From an uncultured Verrucomicrobiota bacterium (GTDB taxonomy: Bacteria; Verrucomicrobiota; Kiritimatiellia; CAIQIC01; Lenti-01): DNA of 64,000 bases. A program made the position numbers and the translations under genes. The DNA is taken from assembly GCA_938003985.1 (NCBI GenBank), contig CALKWZ010000048.1, forward strand, positions 31,461-95,460, read 5' to 3'. The notes beneath the pieces are model-generated. The model saw only the letters and a program-made list of their open reading frames with translations, was not told where the DNA came from and made no database searches. Below, one piece after another: positions 16,694 to 25,719 of this stretch; the first letter of the stretch is position 1; each line of letters begins with the position of its first letter.

Positions 16694-17806
16694 ATGCCGG
16701 TGCCTGCCCATCCGCGTCCCGCCGTGCTCGACCTCTTCGCCGGGGCCGGGGGCCTCGGCTTGGGACTGACCCGGGCGGGCTTCCGGGTGCAGGCCGCCAA
16801 CGAATACGAATCCGTCTTCGCGGCCACCTACGCGCTGAACCATCCCGAGACGACCGTCGTCGCGGGCGACGTCCTCGATCCGGCCATCCGCGCGGAACTG
16901 CTCGCCGCGGCGCAAGGCGTCGACGTCGTCGCCGGCGGCCCGCCCTGCCAGGGCTTCAGCACCGTCGGCAAGAAAAACGAGGACGACCCGCGCAACAAGC
17001 TGTTCTATGCGTTCCTCGACATCGTCGGCCACCTGAAGCCCCGCGCGGTGCTGTTCGAGAACGTCAGCGGCTTCCGGCGCATGTACGGCGGGCGCGCCTT
17101 CCAGGCGCTCGCGGGCGGGCTCGACGATCTCGGCTACGCCACGCGCCGGTGCGACCTGCTCAACGCCATGGACTACGGCGTGCCGCAGTCCCGCCAGCGC
17201 ACGTTCGTCGTGGCGTTCCGCGAAGAAACCGACTTCCGCTTCCCCGCGCCCACGCACGGCGAGCCCGACAAGCTCTTCCGCCGCGCGCCGCCGCTCACGC
17301 TGGCCGACGCCCTCTCCGACCTGCCGCCGGTCGCTTCCGGCGAATCCGCCGACCGCTACCGGTCGGAACCGCGGAACGACTACCAGCGCACCATGCGGGC
17401 CGGCGCCGGCGAAACGCTGACCGAGCACGACGGTCCCTGGCACGGCGAGCGCTTGCGCGCCGTGCTCGCCCACGTGCCGCCCGGCGGCACGATCCTCGAC
17501 GTGCCCGAAGCCCTGCGCCCGAAATCGTACTTCGCCAACACCTATGCCCGGCTGTGGTGGGACCGCCCCTCCCCCACCATCACGCGCAATTTCGGCACCC
17601 CCAGCAGCAGCCGCTGCATCCATCCCCACGCCGACCGCGGCCTGACCACGCGCGAAGGCGCGCGGCTCCAGAGCTTCCCCGACGCCTACCGCTTCGTCGG
17701 CACGCGCATCCGCAAGAACCTCCAGATCGGCAACGCCGTGCCCCCGCGGCTCGCGGAAGCCATCGGCCGCGAACTCTTCCGCGCCCTCGCCGGCTCCGGC
17801 GAATAA
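16694..17806 (+). CDS. DNA (cytosine-5-)-methyltransferase, solitary
   Basis: 370 residues with the C5-methyltransferase motifs in order: I LDLFAGAGGLGLGL, IV GGPPCQGFS with the catalytic Cys, VI FENVSGF, VIII PQSRQRTFVV, the variable target-recognition region (about 190-300), IX TTREGARLQSFPD and X QIGNAVPPRL. No restriction endonuclease or Vsr gene is adjacent, so it is either an orphan regulatory methyltransferase or the remnant of a restriction system. The target sequence cannot be predicted from the TRD by eye. Confidence 0.95.
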   Translation: MPVPAHPRPAVLDLFAGAGGLGLGLTRAGFRVQAANEYESVFAATYALNHPETTVVAGDVLDPAIRAELLAAAQGVDVVAGGPPCQGFSTVGKKNEDDPRNKLFYAFLDIVGHLKPRAVLFENVSGFRRMYGGRAFQALAGGLDDLGYATRRCDLLNAMDYGVPQSRQRTFVVAFREETDFRFPAPTHGEPDKLFRRAPPLTLADALSDLPPVASGESADRYRSEPRNDYQRTMRAGAGETLTEHDGPWHGERLRAVLAHVPPGGTILDVPEALRPKSYFANTYARLWWDRPSPTITRNFGTPSSSRCIHPHADRGLTTREGARLQSFPDAYRFVGTRIRKNLQIGNAVPPRLAEAIGRELFRALAGSGE

Positions 17807-17819
17807 GCGCCCCGCCGAT

Positions 17820-17847
17820 TTGCAACTCGCCGCCGGGCGGGTATATT
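17820..17847 (+). promoter_or_regulatory. Candidate promoter of tpx
   Basis: TTGCAA (17820-17825), a 16-base GC-rich spacer and TATATT (17842-17847), 29 bases upstream of the tpx start. Confidence 0.6.
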
Positions 17848-17876
17848 GGGACGAAAATCAACCCCGGAGGACTCCC

Positions 17877-18377
17877 ATGGCGCTGATCACGTTCAAAGGC
17901 AACCCCATCCAGACGTCCGGCGAACTGCCCGACGAGGGCGCGACGGCACCGGACTTCAAGCTGACCAAGACGGATCTGTCCGACGTCTCGCTGAAGGATT
18001 TCGCGGGCAAGAAGAAGATCCTCAATATCACGCCGAGCTTGGACACGGGCGTCTGCGCGACGTCGGCCAAGAAATTCAACGAGGCCGTTTCGAAACTGGC
18101 CGGCGTCGTGTTGCTGAACGTTTCCGCCGATCTGCCCTTCGCCGCGGGCCGGTTCTGCGAGAGCAACCACCTCCAGAACGTCGTGGCGCTGTCCACTTTC
18201 CGCGCGCCGGATTTCGCCAAAGCCTACGGCGTGCGCATCGCGGACGGCCCGCTGGCGGGCCTGACGGCGCGCGCCGTGGTCGTGCTCGACGCGCAGAACA
18301 AGGTGCTGCACGCCGAGCTGGTGCCCGAGATCGCGCAGGAACCCAACTACGACGCCGCGCTGGCGGCCGCCCATTGA
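17877..18377 (+). CDS. tpx: Thiol peroxidase (atypical 2-Cys peroxiredoxin)
   Basis: 166 residues, the normal Tpx length. The peroxidatic Cys is in SLDTGVCATSAKKFNE and the resolving Cys in AAGRFCESNHLQN. It reduces hydroperoxides using thioredoxin in the cytoplasm or periplasm; no signal peptide is seen. The ATG at 17877 follows GGAGG. It makes sense beside oxygen-sensitive hydrogenases and is 14 bases from the next ferredoxin gene. Confidence 0.95.
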   Translation: MALITFKGNPIQTSGELPDEGATAPDFKLTKTDLSDVSLKDFAGKKKILNITPSLDTGVCATSAKKFNEAVSKLAGVVLLNVSADLPFAAGRFCESNHLQNVVALSTFRAPDFAKAYGVRIADGPLAGLTARAVVVLDAQNKVLHAELVPEIAQEPNYDAALAAAH

Positions 18378-18391
18378 TTCCGGGGTCCGCC

Positions 18392-18766
18392 ATGAGCGAC
18401 GAACTCTGCGCCATCGCCGACCAGCGCGGCGTCTCCGCCATCCGGCGGCACGTCTTCCTGTGCTGCGACCAGACCAAGCCCAACTGCTGCACCAAGGAAC
18501 AGGGGCTCGCCTCGTGGGACTACCTGAAAAAGCGCCTGGACGAATTGAAACTCACGGGCGACGGGGGCATCTACCGAACGAAAGCCAATTGTTTCCGCAT
18601 TTGCCAGGGCGGACCCATCTGCGTGGTGTATCCCGAGGGTACCTGGTACCGCGGCTGCACGCCCGAAGTGCTCGAGCGCATCATCCAGGAACACCTGATC
18701 GGCGGAAAACCGGTCGCGGAATATCTCATCGCCCGGCACCCCCTCCCGGCGCCTGCGGGCGGTTGA
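18392..18766 (+). CDS. Small thioredoxin-fold [2Fe-2S] ferredoxin
   Basis: 124 residues, with FLCCDQTKPNCCTKEQG and NCFRICQGGPICVVYPEG supplying the cluster cysteines of the (2Fe-2S) ferredoxin domain family. The C-terminus contains LERIIQEHLIGGKPVAEYLI, also typical. The redox partner is unknown. It lies just downstream of tpx and is probably co-transcribed. A REP-like palindrome follows 7 bases after the stop. Confidence 0.88.
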   Translation: MSDELCAIADQRGVSAIRRHVFLCCDQTKPNCCTKEQGLASWDYLKKRLDELKLTGDGGIYRTKANCFRICQGGPICVVYPEGTWYRGCTPEVLERIIQEHLIGGKPVAEYLIARHPLPAPAGG

Positions 18767-18773
18767 GCGGGTT

Positions 18774-18836
18774 GGAGCCGGCGCGCCCCCGCGCCGATCA
18801 GAAAACGCCCGACGAGGGCGTCGGGTCTCCAAACAG
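18774..18836. repeat. REP element, copy A (between ferredoxin gene and dnaE)
   Basis: A bipartite GC-rich palindrome: GGAGCCGGCGCGCCCCCGCG, then CCGATCAGAAAA, then CGCCCGACGAGGGCG, closing with GGTCTCC and AAACAG. It is the inverse orientation of the copies beside the RAYT gene (40735-40794, 41310-41359). It could also serve as a transcription barrier between the two convergent genes. Confidence 0.8.
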
Positions 18837-18846
18837 CCGAACGATC

Positions 18847-21800
18847 CTAGCCCCCGTTGCGTTTCCAGCGGGGTTCCGGCGCGGCGCGCAGGCCCGCTTC
18901 CTTGCGGGCGGCGACGTAGATGCCGTCGACGATCTTCTCGCACTCCTTCACCAGCGCTTCCGACGTGCGCACGGTCAGATGGCTGCCCGCGCGCAGATGG
19001 ACCTTGGCGTTGTCGGGATAGAGCAGGCAGATGTTCAGCGGCGTCTGGCCCGGATGGCGGCGGATGACGTCCTTGAGCTCGTTCATCCGCTCTTCCGACC
19101 AGGTGCCCACGTTGACGTGCAGGCTCAGGCCCGTCGTGAAGCGCGCGGGCACTTCGTCGATCGGATAGACCTCGTCCACGGTCAGCGTATTCGCGCCGCC
19201 GCCGTTGTCCTTGCGCACGGAGCCGCAGAGCATGACCGCGGCGTCGGGCTGCAGATGGATGCCGAACTGCGCGAAGGCTTCCGGGAACGCCACGGCGGAG
19301 AGCGAGCCTTCGAGCGTGTCGAGGCGGAAGGACAGCATCGGCCGCGGCACGTCGTCGGGCGTCTTCGGTTTCGTGAACCGCTTCTGGGCGTTCACGACCA
19401 GCCCGCCGATCCGCGTGCGCGTGCGCTCGGGCAGCTTCGCGAAACCCTCCGCGTCGCACAAATTGAACTTGTCCAGCGTCCACGCGCAGGCCAGCAGCGG
19501 ATGCCCGGAAATGTAGAAGCCGATCAGTTCCTTTTCGAACGCGAGCAGCTGCTTCTGCGGCCACGCTTCGGCGGTCGGCAAATCGCGGTCCGTCATCACC
19601 ACGCCGGCCGCGCCGTCGCCGCCGAGCAGGTCGAAGAGCGACGACTGCCCCGCCGCCTTGTCCTTGCGGACCGAGGCCGCGTAGCCCATCGCCGTCTCGA
19701 TGCCCGCGCACAGCCGGCCGCGCGGCAATTCGGTGAAATCGAAGGCCCCGCACTTCGCCAGCGCCTCGATCGTCTTGCGGTTGACGTCGCCGTTTTCCAT
19801 GCGCTCGCAGAAATCCACCAGGCCCTTGAACGGGCCGTGCGCCTCGCGCTCGTTGACCAGCGCCTCGACGGCGCCCGCGCCGACGCCCTTGATGCCGGCC
19901 AGCCCGTAGCGGATCGCGCCCTTCACCGGCGTGAAGCGCAGGCCGCTTTCGTTGACGTCCGGCGGCAGCACCTGGATGCCCATCTTCTGCGCCTCGGCCA
20001 CCAGCACCGGCAGCTTGTCGGTGTTGCCGATTTCCGACGACAGCAGCGCCGCCATGAACTCGACCGGGTGGTTCGCCTTCAGGTAGGCCGTCTGGAACGT
20101 CACGATGCCGTAGGCCGCCGAGTGCGATTTGTTGAAGCCGTACGACGCGAATTCGGAGATCGAATCAAAGATCTGCCCCGCCTTGGCCGCGGTGCAGGTC
20201 TTCTTCTTCACGCAGCCGTCGGTGAAGGCCTGGCGTTGCTTGGCCATTTCCTCGGGCTTTTTCTTGCCCATCGCGCGGCGCAGGATGTCGCCCTGCCCCA
20301 TGCTGAAGCCGGCGAGGATGCCGGCGGCCTGCTGCACCTGCTCCTGGTAGACCATGATGCCGTAGGTTTCCCTCAAAACGCCTTCCAGCAGCGGATGCGG
20401 ATATTCGATCGGCTCGCGGCCGTGCTTGCGCGCGATGAACGACGGGATCATGCTCATCGGCCCCGGCCGGTAGAGCGCGATCATGGCGATGAGTTCCTCG
20501 ATCTTGTTGATCTGGAGCTGCCGCAGCAGGTCGCGCATGCCTTCGGATTCGACCTGGAACACGCCCACGGTGTCGCCGCGCGCCAACAGCTCGTAGGTCT
20601 TCGGGTCGTCCAACGGCAGGTTGTCCGGGTCCGGCTCGACGCCCGTCGTGCGCTTCACGTTGTCGCAGGCCTCGCGCACCACGGTCAGGGTCTTCAGGCC
20701 CAGGAAGTCCATTTTCAGCAGGCCGGCTTCCTCCAGCGGCACCGCTTCCCACTGCGAAATGACGTTGCCGTCTTTGTCCTTCGTCAGCGGGATCAGCTCG
20801 ATCAGGGGTTTTTCGCCGATGACGACGCCCGCCGCGTGCGTGCCGGTCTGCCGCGGCATGTCCTCCAGCGGCGGCGCGTACTTCATGATTTCCTTCGCGA
20901 ACGGCTCGGTCTTGCAGGCGGTCGCGAAATCGAGGCTGTCCTTCTTCGCGCTCAGCAGCGTGGTGCCGGGCACTTCCGGGATCATCTTGGCGAGGCGGTC
21001 GCAGTCCGGCAGCGGGATTTCCAGCGCGCGGCCGATGTCGCGGATGAGGGTCTTGGCGCCGAGCGTGCCGTAGGTCACGATCTGCGCCACGCTGTCCGCA
21101 CCGTATTTTTGCCGCACGTATTCGATGACCTCGCCGCGGCGCGACTGGCAGAAATCGATGTCGAAGTCCGGCGGCGACACGCGTTCGGGATTCAGGAAGC
21201 GCTCGAAGATCAGCCCGTAGCGCAACGGGTCGATCCCCGTGATGCCCACGGCGTAGGCCACGAGGCTGCCGGCGCCCGAGCCGCGCCCCGGCCCCACCGG
21301 CACGCCCATCTGCTTGGCCGCGTGGATGAAGTCCCACACCACGAGGAAGTAGTTCAGGAAGCCCGTCTTCTCGATCACGCCCAGCTCGTGGAAAAACCGG
21401 TCCGCGATTTCCTTTTCGCGCGCGTCCCGGGGATGCGCGAGATCCTCCACGCCGTAGAGCTTGCGGATGCCGTCGGCCGCGATCTGCGTCAGGTATTGCT
21501 TGTGGGTCAAGCCGCCCGGACACTGGTAGTTCGGGAAATGCGGATTCTTCTGCCCGCCCAGCGCCAGCTCCACGTTGCAGCGCTCGGCGATTTTCCAGGT
21601 GTTTTCCAGCGCTTCCGGCAGATCGCCGAAGAGCTGGCGCATTTCGGCTTCGCTCTTCAGGTAGAACTGGTCGGAGCCGTACTTCATCCGGTCCGTTTCG
21701 CTCCACTTCGCCTGCGTTTGCAGGCACAGGAGCATTTCGTGCGGTTCGAAGTGGTCGGGCGCCAGGTAGTGCACGTCGTTCGTCGCCACCAGCGGCAGGC

Positions 21801-22416
21801 CCAGCTTGCGCGCCAGCGCGACCAGCTTCTTGTTCACCGGCCGCTGCTCCGGCAGGCCGTGGTCCTGCACCTCGAGGAAAAAGCGGTCCGGCCCCAGGAT
21901 TTCGGCGTATTCGCCGGCGAGTTTCTGCGCCTTGTCGTCGAGGCCGTCCATGAACGCTTCGGCCACTTCGCCCTTGAGGCACGCGGACAGCGCGATCAGG
22001 CCGGCGCTGTGTTCCGCCAGCAGCGCGCGGTCGATGCGCGGCTTGTAGTAGTAGCCGTCGAGGTGCGCCTTGCTCACCAGCTTCATCAGGTTCGCGAAGC
22101 CGCGGTTGTCCTCCGCCAGCAGCACCAGGTGGTTCGCCTGCCGGCCGTTGACGAGCACCTTCTCGCGGTGGCTGCCCGGCGTGACGTAGATCTCGCAGCC
22201 CAGGATCGGCTTGAGGCCGTGCTTGCGCGCGGCCTTGTAGAAATGCACCGCGCCGTACAGGTTGCCGTGGTCGGTGATCGCCAGCGCCACCTGCCCCTGC
22301 TTCTGCGCCCGCTCCATGATCGGGCTGGCGTGGTCCTTGCCCCGGTCCAGCGCGCACAGCCCGTCCAGCAGGCTGTACTCGGTGTGCACGTGCAGATGGG
22401 TGAATTTCGGTTCCAA
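18847..22416 (-). CDS. dnaE: DNA polymerase III subunit alpha
   Basis: 1,189 residues, the usual DnaE size. The N-terminal PHP domain has HLHVHTEYSLLDG and ITDHGN. The palm carries PDFDIDFCQSRRGEVIEYV with the catalytic aspartates. YQEQVQQAAGILAGFSMGQGD and the finger region follow. The OB fold is near RIGGLVVNAQKRFTKPKTP and the C-terminal domain ends in PRWKRNGG. It is the replicative polymerase. It is transcribed toward the REP element and away from the [NiFe] hydrogenase operon. Confidence 0.97.
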   Translation of the reverse strand: MEPKFTHLHVHTEYSLLDGLCALDRGKDHASPIMERAQKQGQVALAITDHGNLYGAVHFYKAARKHGLKPILGCEIYVTPGSHREKVLVNGRQANHLVLLAEDNRGFANLMKLVSKAHLDGYYYKPRIDRALLAEHSAGLIALSACLKGEVAEAFMDGLDDKAQKLAGEYAEILGPDRFFLEVQDHGLPEQRPVNKKLVALARKLGLPLVATNDVHYLAPDHFEPHEMLLCLQTQAKWSETDRMKYGSDQFYLKSEAEMRQLFGDLPEALENTWKIAERCNVELALGGQKNPHFPNYQCPGGLTHKQYLTQIAADGIRKLYGVEDLAHPRDAREKEIADRFFHELGVIEKTGFLNYFLVVWDFIHAAKQMGVPVGPGRGSGAGSLVAYAVGITGIDPLRYGLIFERFLNPERVSPPDFDIDFCQSRRGEVIEYVRQKYGADSVAQIVTYGTLGAKTLIRDIGRALEIPLPDCDRLAKMIPEVPGTTLLSAKKDSLDFATACKTEPFAKEIMKYAPPLEDMPRQTGTHAAGVVIGEKPLIELIPLTKDKDGNVISQWEAVPLEEAGLLKMDFLGLKTLTVVREACDNVKRTTGVEPDPDNLPLDDPKTYELLARGDTVGVFQVESEGMRDLLRQLQINKIEELIAMIALYRPGPMSMIPSFIARKHGREPIEYPHPLLEGVLRETYGIMVYQEQVQQAAGILAGFSMGQGDILRRAMGKKKPEEMAKQRQAFTDGCVKKKTCTAAKAGQIFDSISEFASYGFNKSHSAAYGIVTFQTAYLKANHPVEFMAALLSSEIGNTDKLPVLVAEAQKMGIQVLPPDVNESGLRFTPVKGAIRYGLAGIKGVGAGAVEALVNEREAHGPFKGLVDFCERMENGDVNRKTIEALAKCGAFDFTELPRGRLCAGIETAMGYAASVRKDKAAGQSSLFDLLGGDGAAGVVMTDRDLPTAEAWPQKQLLAFEKELIGFYISGHPLLACAWTLDKFNLCDAEGFAKLPERTRTRIGGLVVNAQKRFTKPKTPDDVPRPMLSFRLDTLEGSLSAVAFPEAFAQFGIHLQPDAAVMLCGSVRKDNGGGANTLTVDEVYPIDEVPARFTTGLSLHVNVGTWSEERMNELKDVIRRHPGQTPLNICLLYPDNAKVHLRAGSHLTVRTSEALVKECEKIVDGIYVAARKEAGLRAAPEPRWKRNGG

Positions 22417-22660
22417 GGTCGTCTCTTTCGGGGAAAAGGGTGCCTGATTCTTCTAGCCCATCGCCCCGGTGAATCCAAGCGATTTCAGGCCCGCGACCCC
22501 GCTCGCGAAACCCCTTCTCGCCCAGGCGGTTGCCCGCGGCGCACGCGGATTTCCTCGGGTTTCCACGCACTGGAAAATCTTCCCGGCTCCTGCCGGCTGG
22601 AAACGGCTGCGGCGACACCCCCCTCCCATTCCGGCCAGAGCGGCCAATTATTGTCGAAGG

Positions 22661-22705
22661 ATGCACAATTGTTTTGTTAAATCTGAATTAAGGCGTATTG
22701 TGCAT
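22661..22705. promoter_or_regulatory. Inverted repeat over the hydrogenase promoter
   Basis: Perfect 9-bp arms ATGCACAAT (22661-22669) and ATTGTGCAT (22697-22705) are 36 bases apart centre to centre. They enclose the -35 region and overlap the -10 of the candidate promoter. The half-site contains TTGTG/CACAA, the core of Rex operators, but the 27-base gap is far wider than a normal Rex site. An operator for a looping or dimer-of-dimers regulator is a reasonable guess. Confidence 0.5.
22674..22701 (+). promoter_or_regulatory. Candidate promoter of the [NiFe] hydrogenase operon
   Basis: TTGTTA (22674-22679), a 16-base spacer and TATTGT (22696-22701), lying inside the inverted repeat 22661-22705. 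Confidence 0.45.
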
Positions 22706-22796
22706 TCGTTGACATGATGACATCTGGCATTTCACCGGAAAACCCAAGTTGCTTCCACCAGCCGCGAGGCGAGCCCTCGCTGGAGACAGATAGAAA

Positions 22797-23789
22797 ATGT
22801 CCACGATCACCCGGCGCGATTTTCTGAAGTACTGCGGGTTTTCCGCCGCAGCGTTGGCCTTGACCTCCAGCAAGCTGGGCTTTCTGGCCGAGGCCCTCGC
22901 CAATCCGGCCGCCCCTTCCGTCATCTGGCTCCACGGCAGTTCGTGCACGGGCTGTTCGGTGTCGCTCCTGAACCGCATCGCCGATGCGGCCGGGCCGGCG
23001 CCCACGATCAAGGAAGTCCTCACGGACGCGATCAACCTGGTCTATCACGCCACGCTGATGACGCCGGCCGGCGACGCGGCGGTTTCGGAGCTGCGCCGGG
23101 TCTACGATTCCGGCAACTACGTCCTGGTGCTGGAGGGGGGCGTGCCCACCGCCTTCGGCGGCGCGCCGTGCATCGTCTACAGTCTGCACGGCGAAGAAAC
23201 CACCTATCAGCAGGCGGTGCAGGAAATGTCCGCGCGGGCGTTGGCCGTCGTCTGCGTGGGCACGTGCGCATCCTTCGGCGGCATCCCGGCCTCCGGGTCC
23301 AATCCGACGGGCGTAGTGGGCGTGAGCCAACTGACCGGACGCGCCACGATCAACGTCTCCGGCTGCCCCGCCAATCCCGACTGGGTGGTCTGGACCATCG
23401 TGCAGCTGCTCACCGGAACCCCCGTGGATCTGGACGAAGACGGCCGCCCCACGGCGCTCTATACCGAGACGATCCACGGAACCTCCAAGACGCTGATCCA
23501 CGACAAGTGCCCGCGGAACCCCTACGTGAACGCGCTCGCGCCGGCGGAAGCCACCGATTTTGCGGACTGCGACGGGAAGTGCCTCATCCAACTGGGGTGC
23601 CGCGGGCCCGCCGCGAAAGCGCGCTGCAACGGGTGCTGGAACGTCCTGGCGCCGCCCGCCAATCCCGCGCCGACCGATCGCTGGCAGAACAACTGGTGCA
23701 TCGGCGTCAACGCCCCCTGCCACGGGTGCGTGGAAAAAACGTTCCCGGGCCCGGAATCCTTCTATGAGCCCTACGTCCCCCCGACGTAG
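22797..23789 (+). CDS. [NiFe] hydrogenase small subunit with Tat signal
   Basis: 330 residues. The Tat leader TRRDFLKYCGFSAAALAL marks export across the membrane as a folded complex. The proximal-cluster motif is HGSSCTGCSVSLLN; VGTCASFGGIPASGSNPTG and GCPANPDW follow. Distal and medial cluster ligands are in IHDKCPR, GKCLIQLGCRGP, NGCWN and CIGVNAPCHGC. It lacks the two extra cysteines of oxygen-tolerant Hyd-1-type enzymes. No C-terminal membrane anchor is seen (it ends YEPYVPPT). This is a group 1-like enzyme and probably the hydrogen-oxidising periplasmic type (inference). Confidence 0.95.
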   Translation: MSTITRRDFLKYCGFSAAALALTSSKLGFLAEALANPAAPSVIWLHGSSCTGCSVSLLNRIADAAGPAPTIKEVLTDAINLVYHATLMTPAGDAAVSELRRVYDSGNYVLVLEGGVPTAFGGAPCIVYSLHGEETTYQQAVQEMSARALAVVCVGTCASFGGIPASGSNPTGVVGVSQLTGRATINVSGCPANPDWVVWTIVQLLTGTPVDLDEDGRPTALYTETIHGTSKTLIHDKCPRNPYVNALAPAEATDFADCDGKCLIQLGCRGPAAKARCNGCWNVLAPPANPAPTDRWQNNWCIGVNAPCHGCVEKTFPGPESFYEPYVPPT

Positions 23790-23822
23790 GCCAGCCTAAC
23801 GCCCAGTACACGGAGAACCCCC

Positions 23823-25223
23823 ATGCCCGTCATCGCCATCGCCGTGGATCCCGTCACCCGGATCGAAGGCCACCTGAAGGTGGAAATCGAAGCGGACGCC
23901 GTCGGCGGCGTCCAGCAAATCGTCCAGGTCAAAACCGTCGGCACCCTGTTCCGGGGGTTCGAGAAGCTGATGGAAGGGCGCGATCCGCGCGATGCGCCCA
24001 TCATCACGTCGCGCATCTGCGGCGTCTGTCCGACGTCGCACGCGCAGGTCGCCGCCATGGCGCTCGACCAGGCGGCGGGCGTGACGGTGCCCACTTCCGG
24101 CCGGCTGCTGCGCAATCTGGTGCACGGGGCCTGCTATCTGGAATCGCACATCCTGCATTTCTATCTGCTGTCGCTGCCGGACTACATCAAAGGCCCCGGC
24201 ATGCCGCCCTGGACGCCGGGATTCGAGATGGACCGCCGCGTGGACCAGGCGACGGCCGACCTGTTTCTGGGCCACTATCTGGAAGCCATCCACGTGCGGC
24301 GCAAATGCCACGAAATGGGCGCCTTGTTCGGCGGCAAGCTGCCGCATCCGCCCGCCTACATCGCCGGCGGCTTCACGGCCGTGCCGTCCGCCGCCAAACT
24401 GGCGGCCTTCGCGGCCGATCTCGACGCCATCCTGGATTTCATCGAGACGCGCTACCTGCCCGACGCGGAGCGCCTCGCGGCGCTCTACGGCGATTACTTC
24501 CTGATCGGCCGGGGCCACGGAAACCTGCTGTCCTACGGCGTGTTCGAGCAGAACGATTCCGGAACGTCGAAGCTGTTTCCCGCCGGCCGGGTCGTGAACG
24601 GCGGATCCGTCCAGGCGGTGGATCCCGCGGCGATCGCCGAAGACGCCACGCGCTCCTGGTACGCCGACGGGAGCGGCCCGCTGCATCCCGCGCAAGGCGA
24701 GACCGTCCCCCAATATCCCAAGCCCGCGGGCTACAGCTGGCTCAAGGCGCCCCGCTACGGGGGCGCGCCCTACGAGTGCGGTCCGCTGGCCCGCATGTGG
24801 TGCAAGGGGGAATACACCAACGGCATCTCCGTGATGGACCGCATCCGCGCGCGGGCCTACGAAGCCCGCCTGCTGGCGACCGAAATGAAAAACTGGCTGG
24901 CCGGCGTGGAGGTCGACGCCGTCGTCTACGAACCGTGGGTGAATCCGATCGACGCCGAGGCGGCCGGCATGACCGAAGCGCCCCGGGGCGCCCTCGGCCA
25001 CTGGATCGGCATCGCGGACGGCAAAATCTCCCACTACCAGGTGATCACGCCCACCTGCTGGACCATCTCGCCGCGCGACGGCGCGGGCCAGCTGGGCCCG
25101 CTCGAACAAGCCCTGATGGGCACGCCCATCGCCGACGTGAGCCATCCGGTCGAGGCGCTCCGCGTCGTCCATTCGGTCGATCCCTGCCTCGATTGCGCCA
25201 CGCACGTGGTCAAGGCGAAGTAG
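23823..25223 (+). CDS. [NiFe] hydrogenase large subunit
   Basis: 466 residues with both pairs of Ni ligands: RICGVCPTSH near residue 60 and DPCLDCATH at the C-terminus. The family start DPVTRIEGHLKVEIE is present. Only VVKAK follows the conserved His, a very short C-terminal extension for the maturation protease to remove. The large subunit carries no signal of its own and would be co-exported with the Tat-tagged small subunit. It begins 33 bases after the small-subunit stop, and the protease gene starts 5 bases after its stop. Confidence 0.96.
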   Translation: MPVIAIAVDPVTRIEGHLKVEIEADAVGGVQQIVQVKTVGTLFRGFEKLMEGRDPRDAPIITSRICGVCPTSHAQVAAMALDQAAGVTVPTSGRLLRNLVHGACYLESHILHFYLLSLPDYIKGPGMPPWTPGFEMDRRVDQATADLFLGHYLEAIHVRRKCHEMGALFGGKLPHPPAYIAGGFTAVPSAAKLAAFAADLDAILDFIETRYLPDAERLAALYGDYFLIGRGHGNLLSYGVFEQNDSGTSKLFPAGRVVNGGSVQAVDPAAIAEDATRSWYADGSGPLHPAQGETVPQYPKPAGYSWLKAPRYGGAPYECGPLARMWCKGEYTNGISVMDRIRARAYEARLLATEMKNWLAGVEVDAVVYEPWVNPIDAEAAGMTEAPRGALGHWIGIADGKISHYQVITPTCWTISPRDGAGQLGPLEQALMGTPIADVSHPVEALRVVHSVDPCLDCATHVVKAK

Positions 25224-25227
25224 CGCC

Positions 25228-25719
25228 ATGGACGGGAACTGGGTCATCCTGGGCGTGGGCAATTGGCTGAGGTCCGACGACGGCGTCGGCATCCACGCGG
25301 CGCGGGAATTGCTCCGGAATCCGCCCGCGGACACGCGCGTCGTGGAGGTCGGAACGGATTTCCTGTCCGCGCTGCCGCATCTGGAAAGCGCCCGGCGGGC
25401 GCTGATTCTGGACGCCGTTCATGGTCCGGGCGCGCCGGGAACGTTGTACCGGCTGCCGGCCGGCGACCTCGACCTCCGCCCGGAGACGGGCTCGGCCCAT
25501 GCCACCAGCGTGTTCGAAGCCCGGCGGTTTCTGCCGCCCGGCGCGCCCTGGCCGGAAATCACCGTGCTGGGCGTGGAACCTCTCGTGCTGGACTACGGCC
25601 TGGCGCTTTCCAAGCCGGTGGCCGCCGCTTTGCCCCGGCTGGTGGCCGCGGCGCGGGAAATGGTTTGCGAACGGCGGCACGCTCTTTCTTCAAACGCAAC
25701 CCATCAGGTGGCTTCATGA
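25228..25719 (+). CDS. [NiFe] hydrogenase maturation protease (HyaD/HybD family)
   Basis: 163 residues. The N-terminal ILGVGNWLRSDDGVGIHA holds the metal-sensing Asp of the GNxLxxDDGxG signature, and VEVGTDFLSAL the second acidic residue. The protease trims the C-terminus of the large subunit after Ni insertion. Its position directly behind that gene supports specificity. The stop overlaps the next start as ATGA. The Hyp accessory genes are not in the window. Confidence 0.92.
   Translation: MDGNWVILGVGNWLRSDDGVGIHAARELLRNPPADTRVVEVGTDFLSALPHLESARRALILDAVHGPGAPGTLYRLPAGDLDLRPETGSAHATSVFEARRFLPPGAPWPEITVLGVEPLVLDYGLALSKPVAAALPRLVAAAREMVCERRHALSSNATHQVAS

Larger units (their letters stand above)
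22417..22796. other. Divergent spacer between dnaE and the [NiFe] hydrogenase operon
   Basis: 380 bases without a supported gene. The dnaE-proximal half is GC-rich and featureless to me. The hydrogenase-proximal part (22650-22715) is distinctly AT-rich and holds an inverted repeat and a promoter candidate, listed separately. A leader of about 95 bases then runs to the hydrogenase start. Confidence 0.6.
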
